Assembly (NCBI RefSeq): GCF_001746915.1
Contig: NZ_MJGC01000022.1
Coordinates: forward strand, 62,001-126,000
Source: Desertifilum tharense IPPAS B-1220
GTDB taxonomy: Bacteria; Cyanobacteriota; Cyanobacteriia; Cyanobacteriales; Desertifilaceae
Reading direction: 5' to 3'
DNA: 64,000 bases
In this document: positions 1-8,470 of the stretch, in pieces
How positions within the stretch are numbered: position 1 is the first letter of the stretch
Layout of the letters: each line of letters starts with the position of its first letter
Position numbers and translations under genes: made by a program
The notes under the pieces: model-generated
Seen by the model: only the letters and a program-made list of their open reading frames with translations
The model's database searches: none
Told to the model about the DNA's origin: nothing

Positions 1-849
1 TTCAGGTACCGATCCTAACCCCATTGCGACGACGGGGGTGCCTGTCGCCATCGATTCAATCATCACTAACCCAAAAGGTTCGCGCCAGGTGATGGGGAAC
101 AGGGTGAGGGCGGCATTTCCCAATAACTCGGCTTTCTCCTGATGGGAGACTTCTCCTAAGTATTGGATTTGTTCGCCGTCAATTAAGGGTTGAATGACTT
201 CGCGGTAGTAGTTGCGATCGACAGGATCGACTTTTCCGGCCATCTTTAAGGGTAACTGGAGCGATCGCGCCATCTGAATGGCAAGTTCTGGGCCTTTTTC
301 GGGGGAAATGCGCCCAACGAAGGCTAAATAAGGGGAATGAGAGGGTTGGGAGATAAAGGGATAAGCTTCTAACTCAATGCCGTTATAGACGGTTTTGATA
401 TAATTTAAGCCCAATTTTGACTCGCGTTGAGCGTTGCTAATGCTGATATAAGGTTGGCGGGCAAATTGCCGGAACATTTTCTCATTATCCGGCGTAAAAA
501 TTCCGTGGGTGGTATGAACGGTTGGGGTTTTCACAAAACCGCTATAGGGCAGAGCCGCACAACCTACATGGGAGTGAATAATATCAAACTCATTGGCATT
601 TTGATAGAGTTGGGACAGCAACATTTGCTCGTATAAGCCATGCTCTTTGATATTTTCATCCAGTCTAAGGGCGCGATCGTGAACCGAGTGCAGTTGCCCG
701 TGGGTCAAAGAGTCTCCCGATGCAAATAAGGTGACTTCATGGCCGCGTTTGACTAGTTCTTCGGTCAAGAGGCTGACAATCAGTTCAACTCCCCCATAAC
801 GAAAGGGGGGGACGCGTTCCCAAAGCGGGGCAATTTGAGCAATTCTCAT
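1..849 (-). CDS. Glycosyltransferase family 4 (GT-B), C-terminus cut by window edge
   Basis: The minus frame is open from an ATG at 849 to base 1, giving 283 codons with no stop, so the C-terminus lies outside the window. The start MRIAQIAPLWERVPPFRYGG is the usual N-terminus of GT4 enzymes, with the glycine-rich donor-side loop. Further in are IHSHVGCAALPY, HTTHGIF, the second Rossmann-fold start LAFVGRISPEKG and the nucleotide-sugar-binding segment PFGLVMIESMATGTPVV with its conserved E. Family knowledge: retaining glycosyltransferases that move a sugar from a nucleotide donor to a lipid, polysaccharide or small acceptor in the cytoplasm. The acceptor cannot be told from sequence. The neighbouring gene is also on the minus strand but 322 bp away, so there is no evidence of an operon. 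Confidence 0.9.
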   Translation of the reverse strand, partial: MRIAQIAPLWERVPPFRYGGVELIVSLLTEELVKRGHEVTLFASGDSLTHGQLHSVHDRALRLDENIKEHGLYEQMLLSQLYQNANEFDIIHSHVGCAALPYSGFVKTPTVHTTHGIFTPDNEKMFRQFARQPYISISNAQRESKLGLNYIKTVYNGIELEAYPFISQPSHSPYLAFVGRISPEKGPELAIQMARSLQLPLKMAGKVDPVDRNYYREVIQPLIDGEQIQYLGEVSHQEKAELLGNAALTLFPITWREPFGLVMIESMATGTPVVAMGLGSVPE

Positions 850-1171
850 AAGCTTCTATTCAGTTAGATTGTTGTTTGCTATTGAGCTTGTTCGACTAAC
901 AAGCTTGAGCGCTTAAAAACCTTAGTTTATAAGATTTTTCGATTTCTGCGAATCTAATTTAAGAGATAGAAAATCTCAAGACTAAGCGGATTCTCTGCGG
1001 GTCAGGCAGGTAAACCTCCCTTATTCTTACGCATAGGGTTTGTTTGACAAAATCTTTCTTTGGATAGGTTTCAGCATGGGGGTGGATTTTGCTGTAGTGG
1101 AGGTCTAGAAACCTAAAACAGCTAAATACGGCTCTTAAATTGAGGAAAAATGCTTTTCTAGGGGTTGCAAG
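850..1171. other. Intergenic spacer with one short hairpin
   Basis: No gene is seen here. A perfect 8-bp inverted repeat (AGCTTGTT at 885-892, AACAAGCT at 898-905, 5-nt loop) lies 36 bp upstream of the glycosyltransferase start. It could be a leader hairpin or an operator. There is no T-run, so it is a weak terminator candidate. The rest is AT-rich, unremarkable sequence. Confidence 0.4.
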
Positions 1172-2080
1172 TTAATCGTTAAACAGAAGTAAAATTCCAA
1201 CGATCGCGATCGCGGCTCCTAAAATGGCTCGCAAACTGACCCGTTCGCCGCTGACCCTTGCTAGCAGAATCGCAAATAGAGGACTGGTTGCTAATAGCGA
1301 TTGAGCAACACCCACCTTGGCATACTTAAAGGCGGTTTGCTGCAACCAAATCCCCAGAAAGGTGCTAAAAAATGCGGTTAAGGCGATGGTGCCGAGTAAG
1401 GATTTCCCGCTGTGCGATCGCTCTGGAGAATATAGGGGTTTAAATCCGTTTTGCTGCGGCTGCTGGAAAAGTAAAATCAGGGCGATCGCGGCGAGTCCTG
1501 CCAGCAGGCGGAATAAACTACTCCATAATGGGCTAATGGTGGTCGTCGATAGCGCCGCTCGCGAGAGAACGGCACCACTGGCTTGTCCCAGGGCGGAGAG
1601 CAAGCCAAAACCAATCCCGCGTAGGGGGGAGCTGGTTTGGGGAAGGGGTTGAGCCATGCCTTCGCTAACCACCCAAATCACGCCCGCAACGGTGAGGAGA
1701 ATTCCGAAAAGGCTCTCCCAGTCGAGTTGTTCTTGCAAAAATACGAAGGCTAAGGTAGCCGCCAGGGGGGGAGAAAGGGCTTCTAAAATCAGGGTGCGGC
1801 GCGGCCCGATGGTGTTAATGGCGGATAAGAAGAAGGTATCGCCAATACCGATCCCTAACGCGCCGCCGATCAGGAGGAGGGCGATCGCTCTCCAGTTTCC
1901 CCCCGGCGTCCAGTCTTGCTGTAAGGCTAGGGTCAGGCCAATGAGGGCGATCGCGACGGCCCCCTTGGTGAAATTCAGGTGCAATGGCGAGACGGAGCGA
2001 CCAATATAGCGAAACGCCACGGAAGATGCAGCCCATAAAAAAGCGGCGAATAAGGCCGCCAATTCCCCAAGATAAATCAC
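1172..2080 (-). CDS. EamA/DMT-family transporter (10 TM)
   Basis: A 302-residue, very hydrophobic protein with the two-fold EamA repeat. Repeat 1 begins GELAALFAAFLWAASSVAFRY; the second half begins near GIGFGLLSALGQASGAVLSR. Each repeat is predicted to have five membrane helices, and it ends in a short polar tail (LLLFND). Family knowledge: drug/metabolite-transporter superfamily proteins of the inner membrane that usually export amino acids or small metabolites; the substrate is unknown here. The ATG at 2080 is taken because it starts directly at the first helix. It is apparently monocistronic. A second, unrelated EamA gene lies at 38816-39700. Confidence 0.9.
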   Translation of the reverse strand: MIYLGELAALFAAFLWAASSVAFRYIGRSVSPLHLNFTKGAVAIALIGLTLALQQDWTPGGNWRAIALLLIGGALGIGIGDTFFLSAINTIGPRRTLILEALSPPLAATLAFVFLQEQLDWESLFGILLTVAGVIWVVSEGMAQPLPQTSSPLRGIGFGLLSALGQASGAVLSRAALSTTTISPLWSSLFRLLAGLAAIALILLFQQPQQNGFKPLYSPERSHSGKSLLGTIALTAFFSTFLGIWLQQTAFKYAKVGVAQSLLATSPLFAILLARVSGERVSLRAILGAAIAIVGILLLFND

Positions 2081-2129
2081 GGTTCTCCTTGTTTAGCACG
2101 TTGCACTTTGCGCTCGGTATCCGAGCCAA

Positions 2130-2623
2130 GGGAGTAGTTTAGCTTACAGCACTCTTCCCGCAAATTGCGGTATCTTGGCAAACGCTAATCCTCTCTCAGT
2201 AAACACTCAGGTGAACTCATCAGTAGATTTGTCCCGATCGAATCCGTAGACAAACGGATTAAAGCCTTTTTATAAACATTTTTTACATCTATCTTTAGGG
2301 AGATTCGAGGATGGGGATCGCGCCTCTAATCTGTTTTAGGTTGATTTTTTCAAGAACTTTACCTTGGCGTTGAGCTTCTTGGGTTAGCCTCTTCACCATC
2401 AACAATACTTCAAATAAATTTACACCATTCTCATTTTTTCAAGATAGACTGGTATTAAACAGGCAAGGGATCGATAAAAAGTGGCTAGATTTTGATTTTA
2501 ACGCTATAACTTAACCGAACGAGATTGCTTTTAATGATTGTTTCGTTTGCATTGTATTAGGCTAGATTCACCTCATAAAACCGCTGATTCACTCCTTTAT
2601 TTTTAAAACCGAGGGTTGCTCGC
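2130..2623. other. Intergenic spacer, no gene seen
   Basis: About 490 bp between divergently read genes (EamA on minus, cupin on plus). It is AT-rich, with no open frame having coding character and no strong hairpin. It presumably holds the promoters of both genes, but I cannot point to convincing -35/-10 boxes. Confidence 0.4.
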
Positions 2624-3100
2624 ATGAGTCTTAAAAAACAACTTCAAATCTCTTCCTTAGAGTGCATCCGTCCGACTGCTGGTGTGGAGATTTGTCCGCT
2701 CGATCGCGTGGTTCAATCCGGAAATACAATCGTCGAGCCGCCGTTGTTAAGCCACGAAACAACATTAGTTACCATTGCTCCTGGAACAGTTGAAGACTTG
2801 TTTGTCCATCATTATCAAACCGATCAACTCCTCGTGGTTCAAGGAAGCGTTGTCTTAGTCGCCTTACTCGACCGTCAGTATCAATATATACTTCTGCGGG
2901 GCGAACAACCCACCCTGGTTAAAATTCCCCCTGGCGTCCCGCACGGCGCGATTAACCTCAGTCAGAAAGCTTGCGTCGCTATCAACTCAATTCTACGTCA
3001 CGGCCCAGTTTGCGATCGCGATTACCGCCCGGTTAAGAAACCCTTCCCCTACGAACTCTCCTTAGTGCGAGAACTCCTGACAGGACTAAGCATTAAATAG
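2624..3100 (+). CDS. Small cupin-fold protein, function unknown
   Basis: A 158-residue protein whose core fits a single cupin barrel. The centre reads VEDLFVHHYQTDQLLVVQGS, then a hydrophobic strand (VVLVALL), then IPPGVPHGAINLS, which matches the second cupin motif pattern (PPGxxHG). The HH pair in motif 1 and the H in motif 2 could bind metal, although the canonical motif-1 glycine/glutamate spacing is not perfect. Family knowledge: such stand-alone cupins include sugar-nucleotide epimerase-like and dioxygenase-like proteins. No enzyme activity can be assigned. A 12-bp perfect hairpin follows 10 bp after the stop, so the gene is probably a single transcription unit. Confidence 0.75.
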   Translation: MSLKKQLQISSLECIRPTAGVEICPLDRVVQSGNTIVEPPLLSHETTLVTIAPGTVEDLFVHHYQTDQLLVVQGSVVLVALLDRQYQYILLRGEQPTLVKIPPGVPHGAINLSQKACVAINSILRHGPVCDRDYRPVKKPFPYELSLVRELLTGLSIK

Positions 3101-3110
3101 CCATAATTAA

Positions 3111-3136
3111 CCCCTTTCTAGGCTCCTAGAAAGGGG
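3111..3136 (+). terminator. Perfect 12-bp hairpin after the cupin gene
   Basis: CCCCTTTCTAGG (3111-3122) and CCTAGAAAGGGG (3125-3136) are exact reverse complements separated by 2 nt. The hairpin lies 10 bp after the cupin stop and faces the convergent RRM gene. No U-run follows on the plus strand, so intrinsic termination is inferred from position and stability only. Confidence 0.55.
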
Positions 3137-3170
3137 ATGAAACTCAGTTATTGAAACGTGTAGTGTAATG

Positions 3171-3202
3171 GCTGATTGCTCAAGCTTGCGCTTGGAATCA
3201 GC
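3171..3202 (-). terminator. Hairpin downstream of the RRM gene
   Basis: Nested inverted repeat GCTGATT (3171-3177) / AATCAGC (3196-3202) enclosing CAAGC / GCTTG. It lies about 20 bp past the stop of the minus-strand RNA-binding protein gene, so it probably forms the 3' end of that transcript. No clear U-run is present. Confidence 0.5.
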
Positions 3203-3222
3203 TTGCTTTTAAGGTTGTTATA

Positions 3223-3525
3223 TTAGTAGCGTCTGGAAAAAGAGCCGCCTCTGCGATTATTTGTACCTGCTCGGTTGTTATTTTCGCGGGGTCGAGCTTT
3301 ATTGACCTTTAAGTCGCGGCCCATCCATTCTGCACCATCGAGAGCTTCAATTGCTGCATCCTCTTCAGCATCGGAACCCATTTCAACAAAACCAAAGCCA
3401 CGCATCCGACCCGTTTCTCGATCCATCGGGATCTGCACGCGTTTTACCGTTCCATACTCTGCAAAAACAGCGGTCAAATCCTCTGGGGTAACTTGGTAGG
3501 ATAAATTACCAACGTAAATGGACAT
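3223..3525 (-). CDS. RRM-type RNA-binding protein (cyanobacterial Rbp family)
   Basis: A 100-residue protein made of one RNA recognition motif: RNP-2 is IYVGNL (residues 3-8) and RNP-1 is RGFGFVEM (about 42-49). A short Arg/Asn/Gly-rich tail (about residues 80-100) ends in RRY. This matches the small cyanobacterial Rbp proteins, which are abundant single-stranded RNA binders; many respond to cold and one class helps target thylakoid-protein mRNAs. The tail here is short. The leader upstream of the start is A-rich, but no defined cold-box is claimed. The neighbouring S4-domain RNA-binding gene lies about 210 bp away on the other strand. Confidence 0.93.
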   Translation of the reverse strand: MSIYVGNLSYQVTPEDLTAVFAEYGTVKRVQIPMDRETGRMRGFGFVEMGSDAEEDAAIEALDGAEWMGRDLKVNKARPRENNNRAGTNNRRGGSFSRRY

Positions 3526-3733
3526 GGATCGTCTCCAAAATCAGCGAATAGACATAAAGTTGAGATGTCGGAGAGAAGCCGTGTCTTGTTTAAGAAGGGA
3601 AAAAACCATCAGTATTCAAAACCAGCACTACAACCGAATAGAGTCTCGTTTATTAAATTAACAAGGCTCCAATCGGAAAACGAGAAAAATCTACGATTGT
3701 TACAAAAACTTAATCTGATAGCAGCAAAGCGTT

Positions 3734-3928
3734 ATGGACGATACCACAATTAAGCTCGATCAGTTCCTCAAATGGAAAGGACTCGTGGATACCGGAGGTC
3801 AAGCCAAACTCGCGATCCAAGATGGGGAAGTGCGCGTCAATGGCGTCATCGAAACCCGACGCGGACGCAAACTCGTTGCAGGCGATCGCGTTACCATTGG
3901 CAATCAGACCTTCCGCGTTGAACTATAG
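3734..3928 (+). CDS. S4-domain RNA-binding protein (YbcJ/RlbA-like)
   Basis: A 64-residue protein that is essentially only an S4 domain. The pattern IKLDQFLKWKGLVDTGGQAK, then GEVRVNGVIETRRGRKLVAGD, then a short final strand matches the free-standing YbcJ/YaaA type. Family knowledge: small basic proteins that bind structured RNA, with proposed links to ribosome assembly or replication-region functions; the role is unsettled. It ends 6 bp inside the 3' end of the convergent deacetylase-like gene. An overlapping upstream open frame (3565-3753) is not believed. Confidence 0.88.
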   Translation: MDDTTIKLDQFLKWKGLVDTGGQAKLAIQDGEVRVNGVIETRRGRKLVAGDRVTIGNQTFRVEL

Positions 3929-4840
3929 GTGATAGTGGCGATACACCTGGCTGGCGGCCCGGTGCAAGATGGAATGGCGATAGACTAAAGCATTCAAGTC
4001 TTTAGCATACCCACCGCCAATCGCGCAGGCAACCGGATACCCGGCAGCTACGCAGGTACTCAACACTTGCATTTCCCGCCGGAACAAACCGCTATCCGTC
4101 AGCGCCAACTTCCCCAACGCATCGCCAACATGGGTATCCACTCCCGCATCGTATAACACCAAATCGGGCTTCACCTGAGCGAGCAGATCGGGGAGATAGC
4201 GTGCTAGGGTTTGCAAATAGGCATCATCATCCATCCCCACAGGAAGAGGGACATCGAGATCGCTGGCTTGCTTGGTTCCCGGAAAATTCACCTCGCAGTG
4301 CATCGAAAAGGTAAACGTACTGGGATCGTTTTGGAAAATCCAGGCGGTTCCATCCCCCTGATGCACGTCTAAATCTACAATCAGGATTGTTTTAACCCAT
4401 CCTAGGGATTGGAGAACGCGAGAGGCGATCGCCAAATCGTTAAAAATACAAAACCCCGAACCATAACTGGGAAATGCATGATGCGTTCCCCCGGCGGTAT
4501 TGCAGGCTAACCCCTGCTGTAGAGCCAGTTTTGCCGCCAGAATCGTTCCCCCCACTGCAATGCAAGTCCGATTCACTAAAGCCGGACTCCAGGGTAAACC
4601 AATGCGTCGCTGCGCCTTCGGATCTAGCGTTCCCGTACAATAGGCCTCAATATACTCTGGAGTATGCACCCGTTCTAGCCATGCTCTTGGCGGCAGTTCT
4701 GGAGTATAAACCTGTTCGGGTTGAACGACTCCCTCCGCTAGCAGCATCTCATAGAGCATCCTAAACTTTGCCATCGGGAAACGATGCCCCTCTGGTAAAG
4801 GTGCTACATAGTCGGGGTGGTAGATGATGGGCAAATCCAT
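3923..4840 (-). CDS. Histone-deacetylase-like (class II/AcuC-type) Zn hydrolase
   Basis: A 305-residue arginase/deacetylase-fold protein. Active-site signatures are present: GGTHHAF (paired catalytic histidines), IVDLDVHQGDGTAW (metal-binding Asp and His) and YDAGVDTHVGDALG (metal-binding Asp in the AGVD element). A C-terminal IGGGY contains the catalytic tyrosine. Family knowledge: bacterial members remove acyl groups from lysines or small amides such as acetylpolyamines; the substrate is unknown here. The length is normal. The start ATG at 4840 lies directly next to the G-rich repeat block, and the stop overlaps the S4 gene tail-to-tail by 6 bp. Confidence 0.92.
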   Translation of the reverse strand: MDLPIIYHPDYVAPLPEGHRFPMAKFRMLYEMLLAEGVVQPEQVYTPELPPRAWLERVHTPEYIEAYCTGTLDPKAQRRIGLPWSPALVNRTCIAVGGTILAAKLALQQGLACNTAGGTHHAFPSYGSGFCIFNDLAIASRVLQSLGWVKTILIVDLDVHQGDGTAWIFQNDPSTFTFSMHCEVNFPGTKQASDLDVPLPVGMDDDAYLQTLARYLPDLLAQVKPDLVLYDAGVDTHVGDALGKLALTDSGLFRREMQVLSTCVAAGYPVACAIGGGYAKDLNALVYRHSILHRAASQVYRHYHL

Positions 4841-4847
4841 AGGGAAG

Positions 4848-4985
4848 AAGGGAGTTGGGAATTGGGAGTTGGGGGTTGGGGAAGAAGGGGGTGGGGGGAT
4901 GGGGAGATGGGGAGATGGGGGGAAGAAGGGAGTTGGGAGTTAGGGGTTGGGGAAGAAGAGGGTGGGGGATGGGGGGATGGGGAGG
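4848..4985. repeat. G-rich degenerate repeat block (left member of an inverted pair)
   Basis: A block of repeated GGGAGTTGGG, GGGGAAGAAG and GGGGAGAT motifs on the plus strand. The reverse complement of the C-rich block at 6172-6268 matches it closely. The two blocks therefore bracket the grxC-tadA pair in inverted orientation. The open frame running through it into grxC is considered non-coding. Confidence 0.7.
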
Positions 4986-5049
4986 GCTAACAGGGTTTTG
5001 GCTGAAAACTTTACAATTGATTGAATATTATCTTTGTGGAAATTGCTTG

Positions 5050-5367
5050 ATGTTTAACTTTTTAAATCCCTTACTGGGTCGTCATCCCGAACGGATCAAA
5101 GCTAACGTGGAAATCTATACTTGGCAAACTTGCCCTTTCTGCATTCGAGCGAAGATGCTGTTGTGGTGGAAAGGGGTTAACTACACTGAATATAAGATTG
5201 ACGGCGATGAGAACGCTAGAAGCCAAATGGCCGAACGCGCTAATGGTCGGCGTAGCGTTCCCCAGATTTTTATTAATGATCAGCATATTGGGGGCTGTGA
5301 CGACCTGTATGAACTCGATGGTAAAGCCCAACTCGATCCGCTGCTGGTTCAACCTGCGGGTGCATAG
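5050..5367 (+). CDS. grxC: Glutaredoxin 3-type dithiol glutaredoxin
   Basis: A 105-residue thioredoxin-fold protein with the dithiol active site TCPFC (WQTCPFCIRAK), the cis-proline strand VPQIFIN and the glutathione-contact segment GGCDDLYEL. It reduces disulfides and glutathione-mixed disulfides in the cytoplasm, using glutathione. The frame is open far upstream, but that part is translated G-rich repeat. The ATG at 5050 places the start about 25 residues before the first strand, as expected for the family. The gene is 8 bp upstream of tadA on the same strand, probably in one transcript. Confidence 0.93.
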   Translation: MFNFLNPLLGRHPERIKANVEIYTWQTCPFCIRAKMLLWWKGVNYTEYKIDGDENARSQMAERANGRRSVPQIFINDQHIGGCDDLYELDGKAQLDPLLVQPAGA

Positions 5368-5375
5368 AAAGCGCT

Positions 5376-5861
5376 TTGTTGGATAACCCAATTTACCTTA
5401 AACATCGCGATTGGATGAACCGAGCGATCGCCCTGGCTCAAGCTGCTGGGGACGCCGGAGAAATTCCCGTGGGTGCGGTTATTGTGGATGCTCAAGGAAA
5501 TGCGATCGCGCAAACTGCAAACCGCAAAGAACGCGATCGCGATCCGACCGCCCACGCCGAATTACTCGCCATTCGCCAAGCCGCCCAAACGCTGCAAGAT
5601 TGGCACCTCAATCAATGCACCCTCTACGTCACCCTAGAACCCTGTCCCATGTGCGCTGGAGCTATTATTCACGCCCGCCTCAAACTACTGGTGTATGGCG
5701 CAGATGACCCCAAAACCGGAGCAATTCGCAGCGTCCTCAACCTCCCCGATAGCCCCGCATCCAATCACCGCCTGCAAGTCCTATCCGGAATCAACGAATC
5801 CGCCTGTCAAGACCAACTCCAAGCCTGGTTTCAGCAAAAACGCAAAAACAGTGCTGAGTAG
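5376..5861 (+). CDS. tadA: tRNA adenosine(34) deaminase
   Basis: A 161-residue cytidine/deoxycytidylate-deaminase-fold protein. The zinc and catalytic residues are present as HAE (in TAHAELLAIRQA) and PCPMC (in LEPCPMCAGAI). Family knowledge: it converts A34 to inosine in tRNA-Arg(ACG), letting one tRNA read CGU/CGC/CGA. The start is taken as TTG at 5376 because the conserved HRDWM segment lies before the first internal ATG (5415), which would cut the first helix. The spacing to grxC is only 8 bp. The 3' end runs directly into a 51-bp tandem repeat. Confidence 0.93.
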   Translation: MLDNPIYLKHRDWMNRAIALAQAAGDAGEIPVGAVIVDAQGNAIAQTANRKERDRDPTAHAELLAIRQAAQTLQDWHLNQCTLYVTLEPCPMCAGAIIHARLKLLVYGADDPKTGAIRSVLNLPDSPASNHRLQVLSGINESACQDQLQAWFQQKRKNSAE

Positions 5862-6115
5862 AAAGTGCTGAGTGCTGAGTGGGAAGGGAGTGCTTCTCTA
5901 AGTGCTGAGTGTAAAGTGCTGAGTGCTGAGTGGGAAGAGAGTGCTTCTCTAAGTGCTGAGTGTAAAGTGCTGAGTGCTGAGTGGGGAGAGAGTGCTTCTC
6001 TAAGTGCTGAGTGTAAAGTGCTGAGTGCTGAGTGGGAAGAGTTGAATTTAACTAAATCGGTTGTACAGCAGGAATCGGCTGAGTGTAAAGTGCTGAGTGC
6101 TGAGTGGGAAGAGAG
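5862..6115. repeat. 51-bp tandem repeat built from AGTGCTG units
   Basis: The phrase TGCTTCTCTAAGTGCTGAG recurs at 5891, 5942 and 5993, an exact 51-bp period. Each unit is itself made of AGTGCTGAGT words, and a diverged partial copy follows near 6080-6115. Because 51 is a multiple of 3, open frames run through on both strands. Their low-complexity products show they are not genes. Confidence 0.8.
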
Positions 6116-6171
6116 TGCAACGTTCCGAGTTCCGAGGAGTGTGGTAGTCAGGCAGTATTTACCCCCCAAAT

Positions 6172-6268
6172 CCTAACTCCCAACTCCCAACTCCCCTCTT
6201 TCCCCCCATCCCCCCATCCTCTTCTTCCCCAAATCCTAACTCCCAACTCCCAATTCCCACCTCCCCTC
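6172..6268. repeat. C-rich degenerate repeat block (right member of an inverted pair)
   Basis: Repeated AACTCCC and CTTCTTCCCC words. This is the inverted counterpart of the G-rich block at 4848-4985. The rest of the 5862-6372 spacer holds no gene. Confidence 0.7.
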
Positions 6269-6372
6269 CCTAGGTGCCAGCATAAGAAGTGGCCTTGTGA
6301 TAGAAGACAATTGGCGATCGCAAACTTAGGGTGGTAAGTAAGACCGAGATTTGTGAATAAGCCTTATTGTCG

Positions 6373-7104
6373 ATGATTCAGCTTAATTTCTCTTCCCTGA
6401 TTTCAGAACCTAGTAAAGCCATCCAAGCTAGGCCAGTCAGTTCTAAAGTTTCTCCGTGGCTGGCGACGATTTTGTATCCCTTGGGGCGTCATGTCGTTTT
6501 ACCGTCCTTTTTTGGTCGCCTAGAGGTGATTGGACAGGAGCATTTGTTACAAGATGAGAGTCCTTTGATTTTGGCTCCGACCCATCGTTCCCGCTGGGAT
6601 GCGCTAGTGGTTCCCTATGTGGCGGGTCGGGATATTACGGGTCGTCATTTGCGGTTTATGGTTTCCGCCGATGAGGTGAAGGGAATCCAAGGGTGGTTTA
6701 TTCGGCGGTTTGGAGGATTTCCGGTCGATCCGCAACATCCGGGAATTTCTAGCTTGCGCCATAGCGTTGAGATTCTGCAAGCAAGAGAAACGCTGGTGAT
6801 TTTCCCGGAGGGGAATATTTTTCGCGATCGCGAATTGCATCCCTTAAAACCCGGTTTAGCACGCCTTGCTCTGCAAGCCGAATCTAGCCAGCCAAACCTG
6901 GGTCTAAAAATTATTCCCATTCATATTTCCTATAGCAATCCCGTTCCCCACTGGGGATGCGATGTGACGGTGCAGATTGGAACCCCCATTCGGGCCGCTC
7001 ATTATCGAAACGGCCCGACTAAACAAGAAGCTACGCGTTTAATGGCAGATTTAACCGCCGCACTGTCTCAACTGGGTCAACGCGGGAGCGTATTGGACAG
7101 TTGA
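6373..7104 (+). CDS. Lysophospholipid acyltransferase, PlsC family
   Basis: About 243 residues with the PlsC signatures. The catalytic HX4D box is HRSRWD (in LAPTHRSRWDALVV). Glycine-rich acceptor-binding element GGFPVDP and the FPEG motif (VIFPEGNIFRD) follow. Family knowledge: acylates 1-acyl-glycerol-3-phosphate or a related lysolipid at the cytoplasmic membrane face. It could be the second acyltransferase of phosphatidate synthesis or a paralogue for another lipid. The ATG at 6373 is preferred over the in-frame TTG two codons earlier. The 3' end overlaps the convergent protease gene by 28 bp. Confidence 0.9.
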   Translation: MIQLNFSSLISEPSKAIQARPVSSKVSPWLATILYPLGRHVVLPSFFGRLEVIGQEHLLQDESPLILAPTHRSRWDALVVPYVAGRDITGRHLRFMVSADEVKGIQGWFIRRFGGFPVDPQHPGISSLRHSVEILQARETLVIFPEGNIFRDRELHPLKPGLARLALQAESSQPNLGLKIIPIHISYSNPVPHWGCDVTVQIGTPIRAAHYRNGPTKQEATRLMADLTAALSQLGQRGSVLDS

Positions 7105-8288
7105 GCAGTTCTGACTGCAAGCTGAAGGGTTTGGCTACCCCGTCTGACGGTTATGGGTAGAGATTTACCCACGCCGCTGCGATCGATGATTCTCTGCAAT
7201 TGATCGGCGGTGGTGACGGTTGTGCCGTTAATTTGGGTAATGACATCGCCGCGACGCAATCCGGCTTCTGCTGCTGGGGTATTGGGCATGACGCGCACCA
7301 CTAAGACGCCCGTCACTTCGGGAACTTCAAAGGGGGCGTTGGGGTTGCTGTTGTTCTCTTGAGCGAGTTGGGGAGTGAGGTTAGCAATTTGGACGCCAAT
7401 ATAAGGATGCGAGACTTGTTCGCCGCGTGCGAGTTGCTCGGCGATGGATTTGGCTTTGTTGATGGGAATGGCAAACCCAATCCCCATTGCATTCGCTCGA
7501 ATGGCGGTGTTAATGCCAATGACTTCTCCCTGTTCGTTGAGTAAGGGGCCGCCGGAGTTACCGGGATTGATGGCGGCGTCGGTTTGGATGAAGTCTAGGC
7601 GCTTATCGGGAACGCCCACTTCGGAGGAGGAACGGTTTAGGGTGCTGATGATGCCGAGGGTGACGGTGTTGTCTAAACCCAGGGGGTTGCCGACTGCGAT
7701 CGCCCAATCGCCGACTTGAACCTGTTCGGAATCGCCTAAACTGGCAGCGGGAAGATCGCCCCCTGCGCCTTGAATTTGCACTAGGGCTAAATCGGTAATG
7801 TCATCAGTCCCTAAAACTTGCCCTTGAAATTGCCGTCCGTCTTTGAGGGTGACGGTGACGCGATCGGCTCGGTTGACGACATGGGCGTTGGTGATTAGGG
7901 TGCCGTTACGGTTGATGATAAACCCAGAGCCTTGACCGCGCTGTCGTTGTTCTTGCTCGAAGCGCTGCGGGAAGTTATCGCCAAAAAAGCGCTGAAAGAA
8001 GGGATCGTCAAAGAAGGGATCGGGAAGGCTGCGGGTTACGGTGCGCTCGGTATCAATTCTCACGACTGCCGGGCCGACTTGATTAACGGCGGCTGTGACG
8101 AAGTTGCGTCCAGATTGGGGAATTTGTAAGGCAACGGTTGGGGAAGCGTTGACGGGACTTGCATTGGAGGGCGCGACTTGGAACGCACTTAGCGCGATCG
8201 CAGCACCCAGAGCGATCGCCATCAGATGAGTCCCCAATTGACGCCAATTGCGAAAGCCTCGTAGGAACTGCTTAGTTTTCACACTCAT
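7077..8288 (-). CDS. HtrA/Deg-type periplasmic serine protease with one PDZ domain
   Basis: A 403-residue protein. The N-terminus has basic residues and a hydrophobic stretch (LMAIALGAAIALSAF), a signal peptide or anchor. A trypsin-like domain follows with the triad His in NAHVV, Asp in DITDLALVQ and Ser in NPGNSGGPLL. One C-terminal PDZ domain (about 300-395; GVLVVRVMPNTPAAEAGLRR) completes it. This is the Deg architecture of cyanobacterial HhoA/HhoB/HtrA, which degrade or refold damaged envelope and photosystem proteins. Which of the three it corresponds to is not decided. It converges on plsC with a 28-bp overlap. Confidence 0.93.
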   Translation of the reverse strand: MSVKTKQFLRGFRNWRQLGTHLMAIALGAAIALSAFQVAPSNASPVNASPTVALQIPQSGRNFVTAAVNQVGPAVVRIDTERTVTRSLPDPFFDDPFFQRFFGDNFPQRFEQEQRQRGQGSGFIINRNGTLITNAHVVNRADRVTVTLKDGRQFQGQVLGTDDITDLALVQIQGAGGDLPAASLGDSEQVQVGDWAIAVGNPLGLDNTVTLGIISTLNRSSSEVGVPDKRLDFIQTDAAINPGNSGGPLLNEQGEVIGINTAIRANAMGIGFAIPINKAKSIAEQLARGEQVSHPYIGVQIANLTPQLAQENNSNPNAPFEVPEVTGVLVVRVMPNTPAAEAGLRRGDVITQINGTTVTTADQLQRIIDRSGVGKSLPITVRRGSQTLQLAVRTAQLSNTLPR

Positions 8289-8470
8289 TTCTCTTGCATG
8301 AACGGTGGGTTAAGTTGATCTTTATTCAAGATTTTGGCAAATCCTGAAACGTTCCTCAAATTTTTGGGCAAACTGCGACCATCTTAAACTGCTTCTGCCT
8401 GAATCAATGGCTTCCTCAAGCCACCAAGCGTTAAATTGAAAGTACCTTCTTCAGATAGAGGTGTTACGCT

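Noticed and set aside
3565..3753. 62-residue ORF upstream of the S4 gene
   Set aside because: It overlaps the S4 start out of frame, lacks a ribosome-binding site and matches no family I know, including the S21 gene sometimes found next to rbp genes.
4855..5049. N-terminal extension of glutaredoxin
   Set aside because: The 65 extra codons are translated G-rich repeat; family length fits ATG 5050.
5831..6176. Opposed ORFs in the 51-bp repeat after tadA
   Set aside because: The period is divisible by three, so frames stay open by default; the products are repetitive with no domain.
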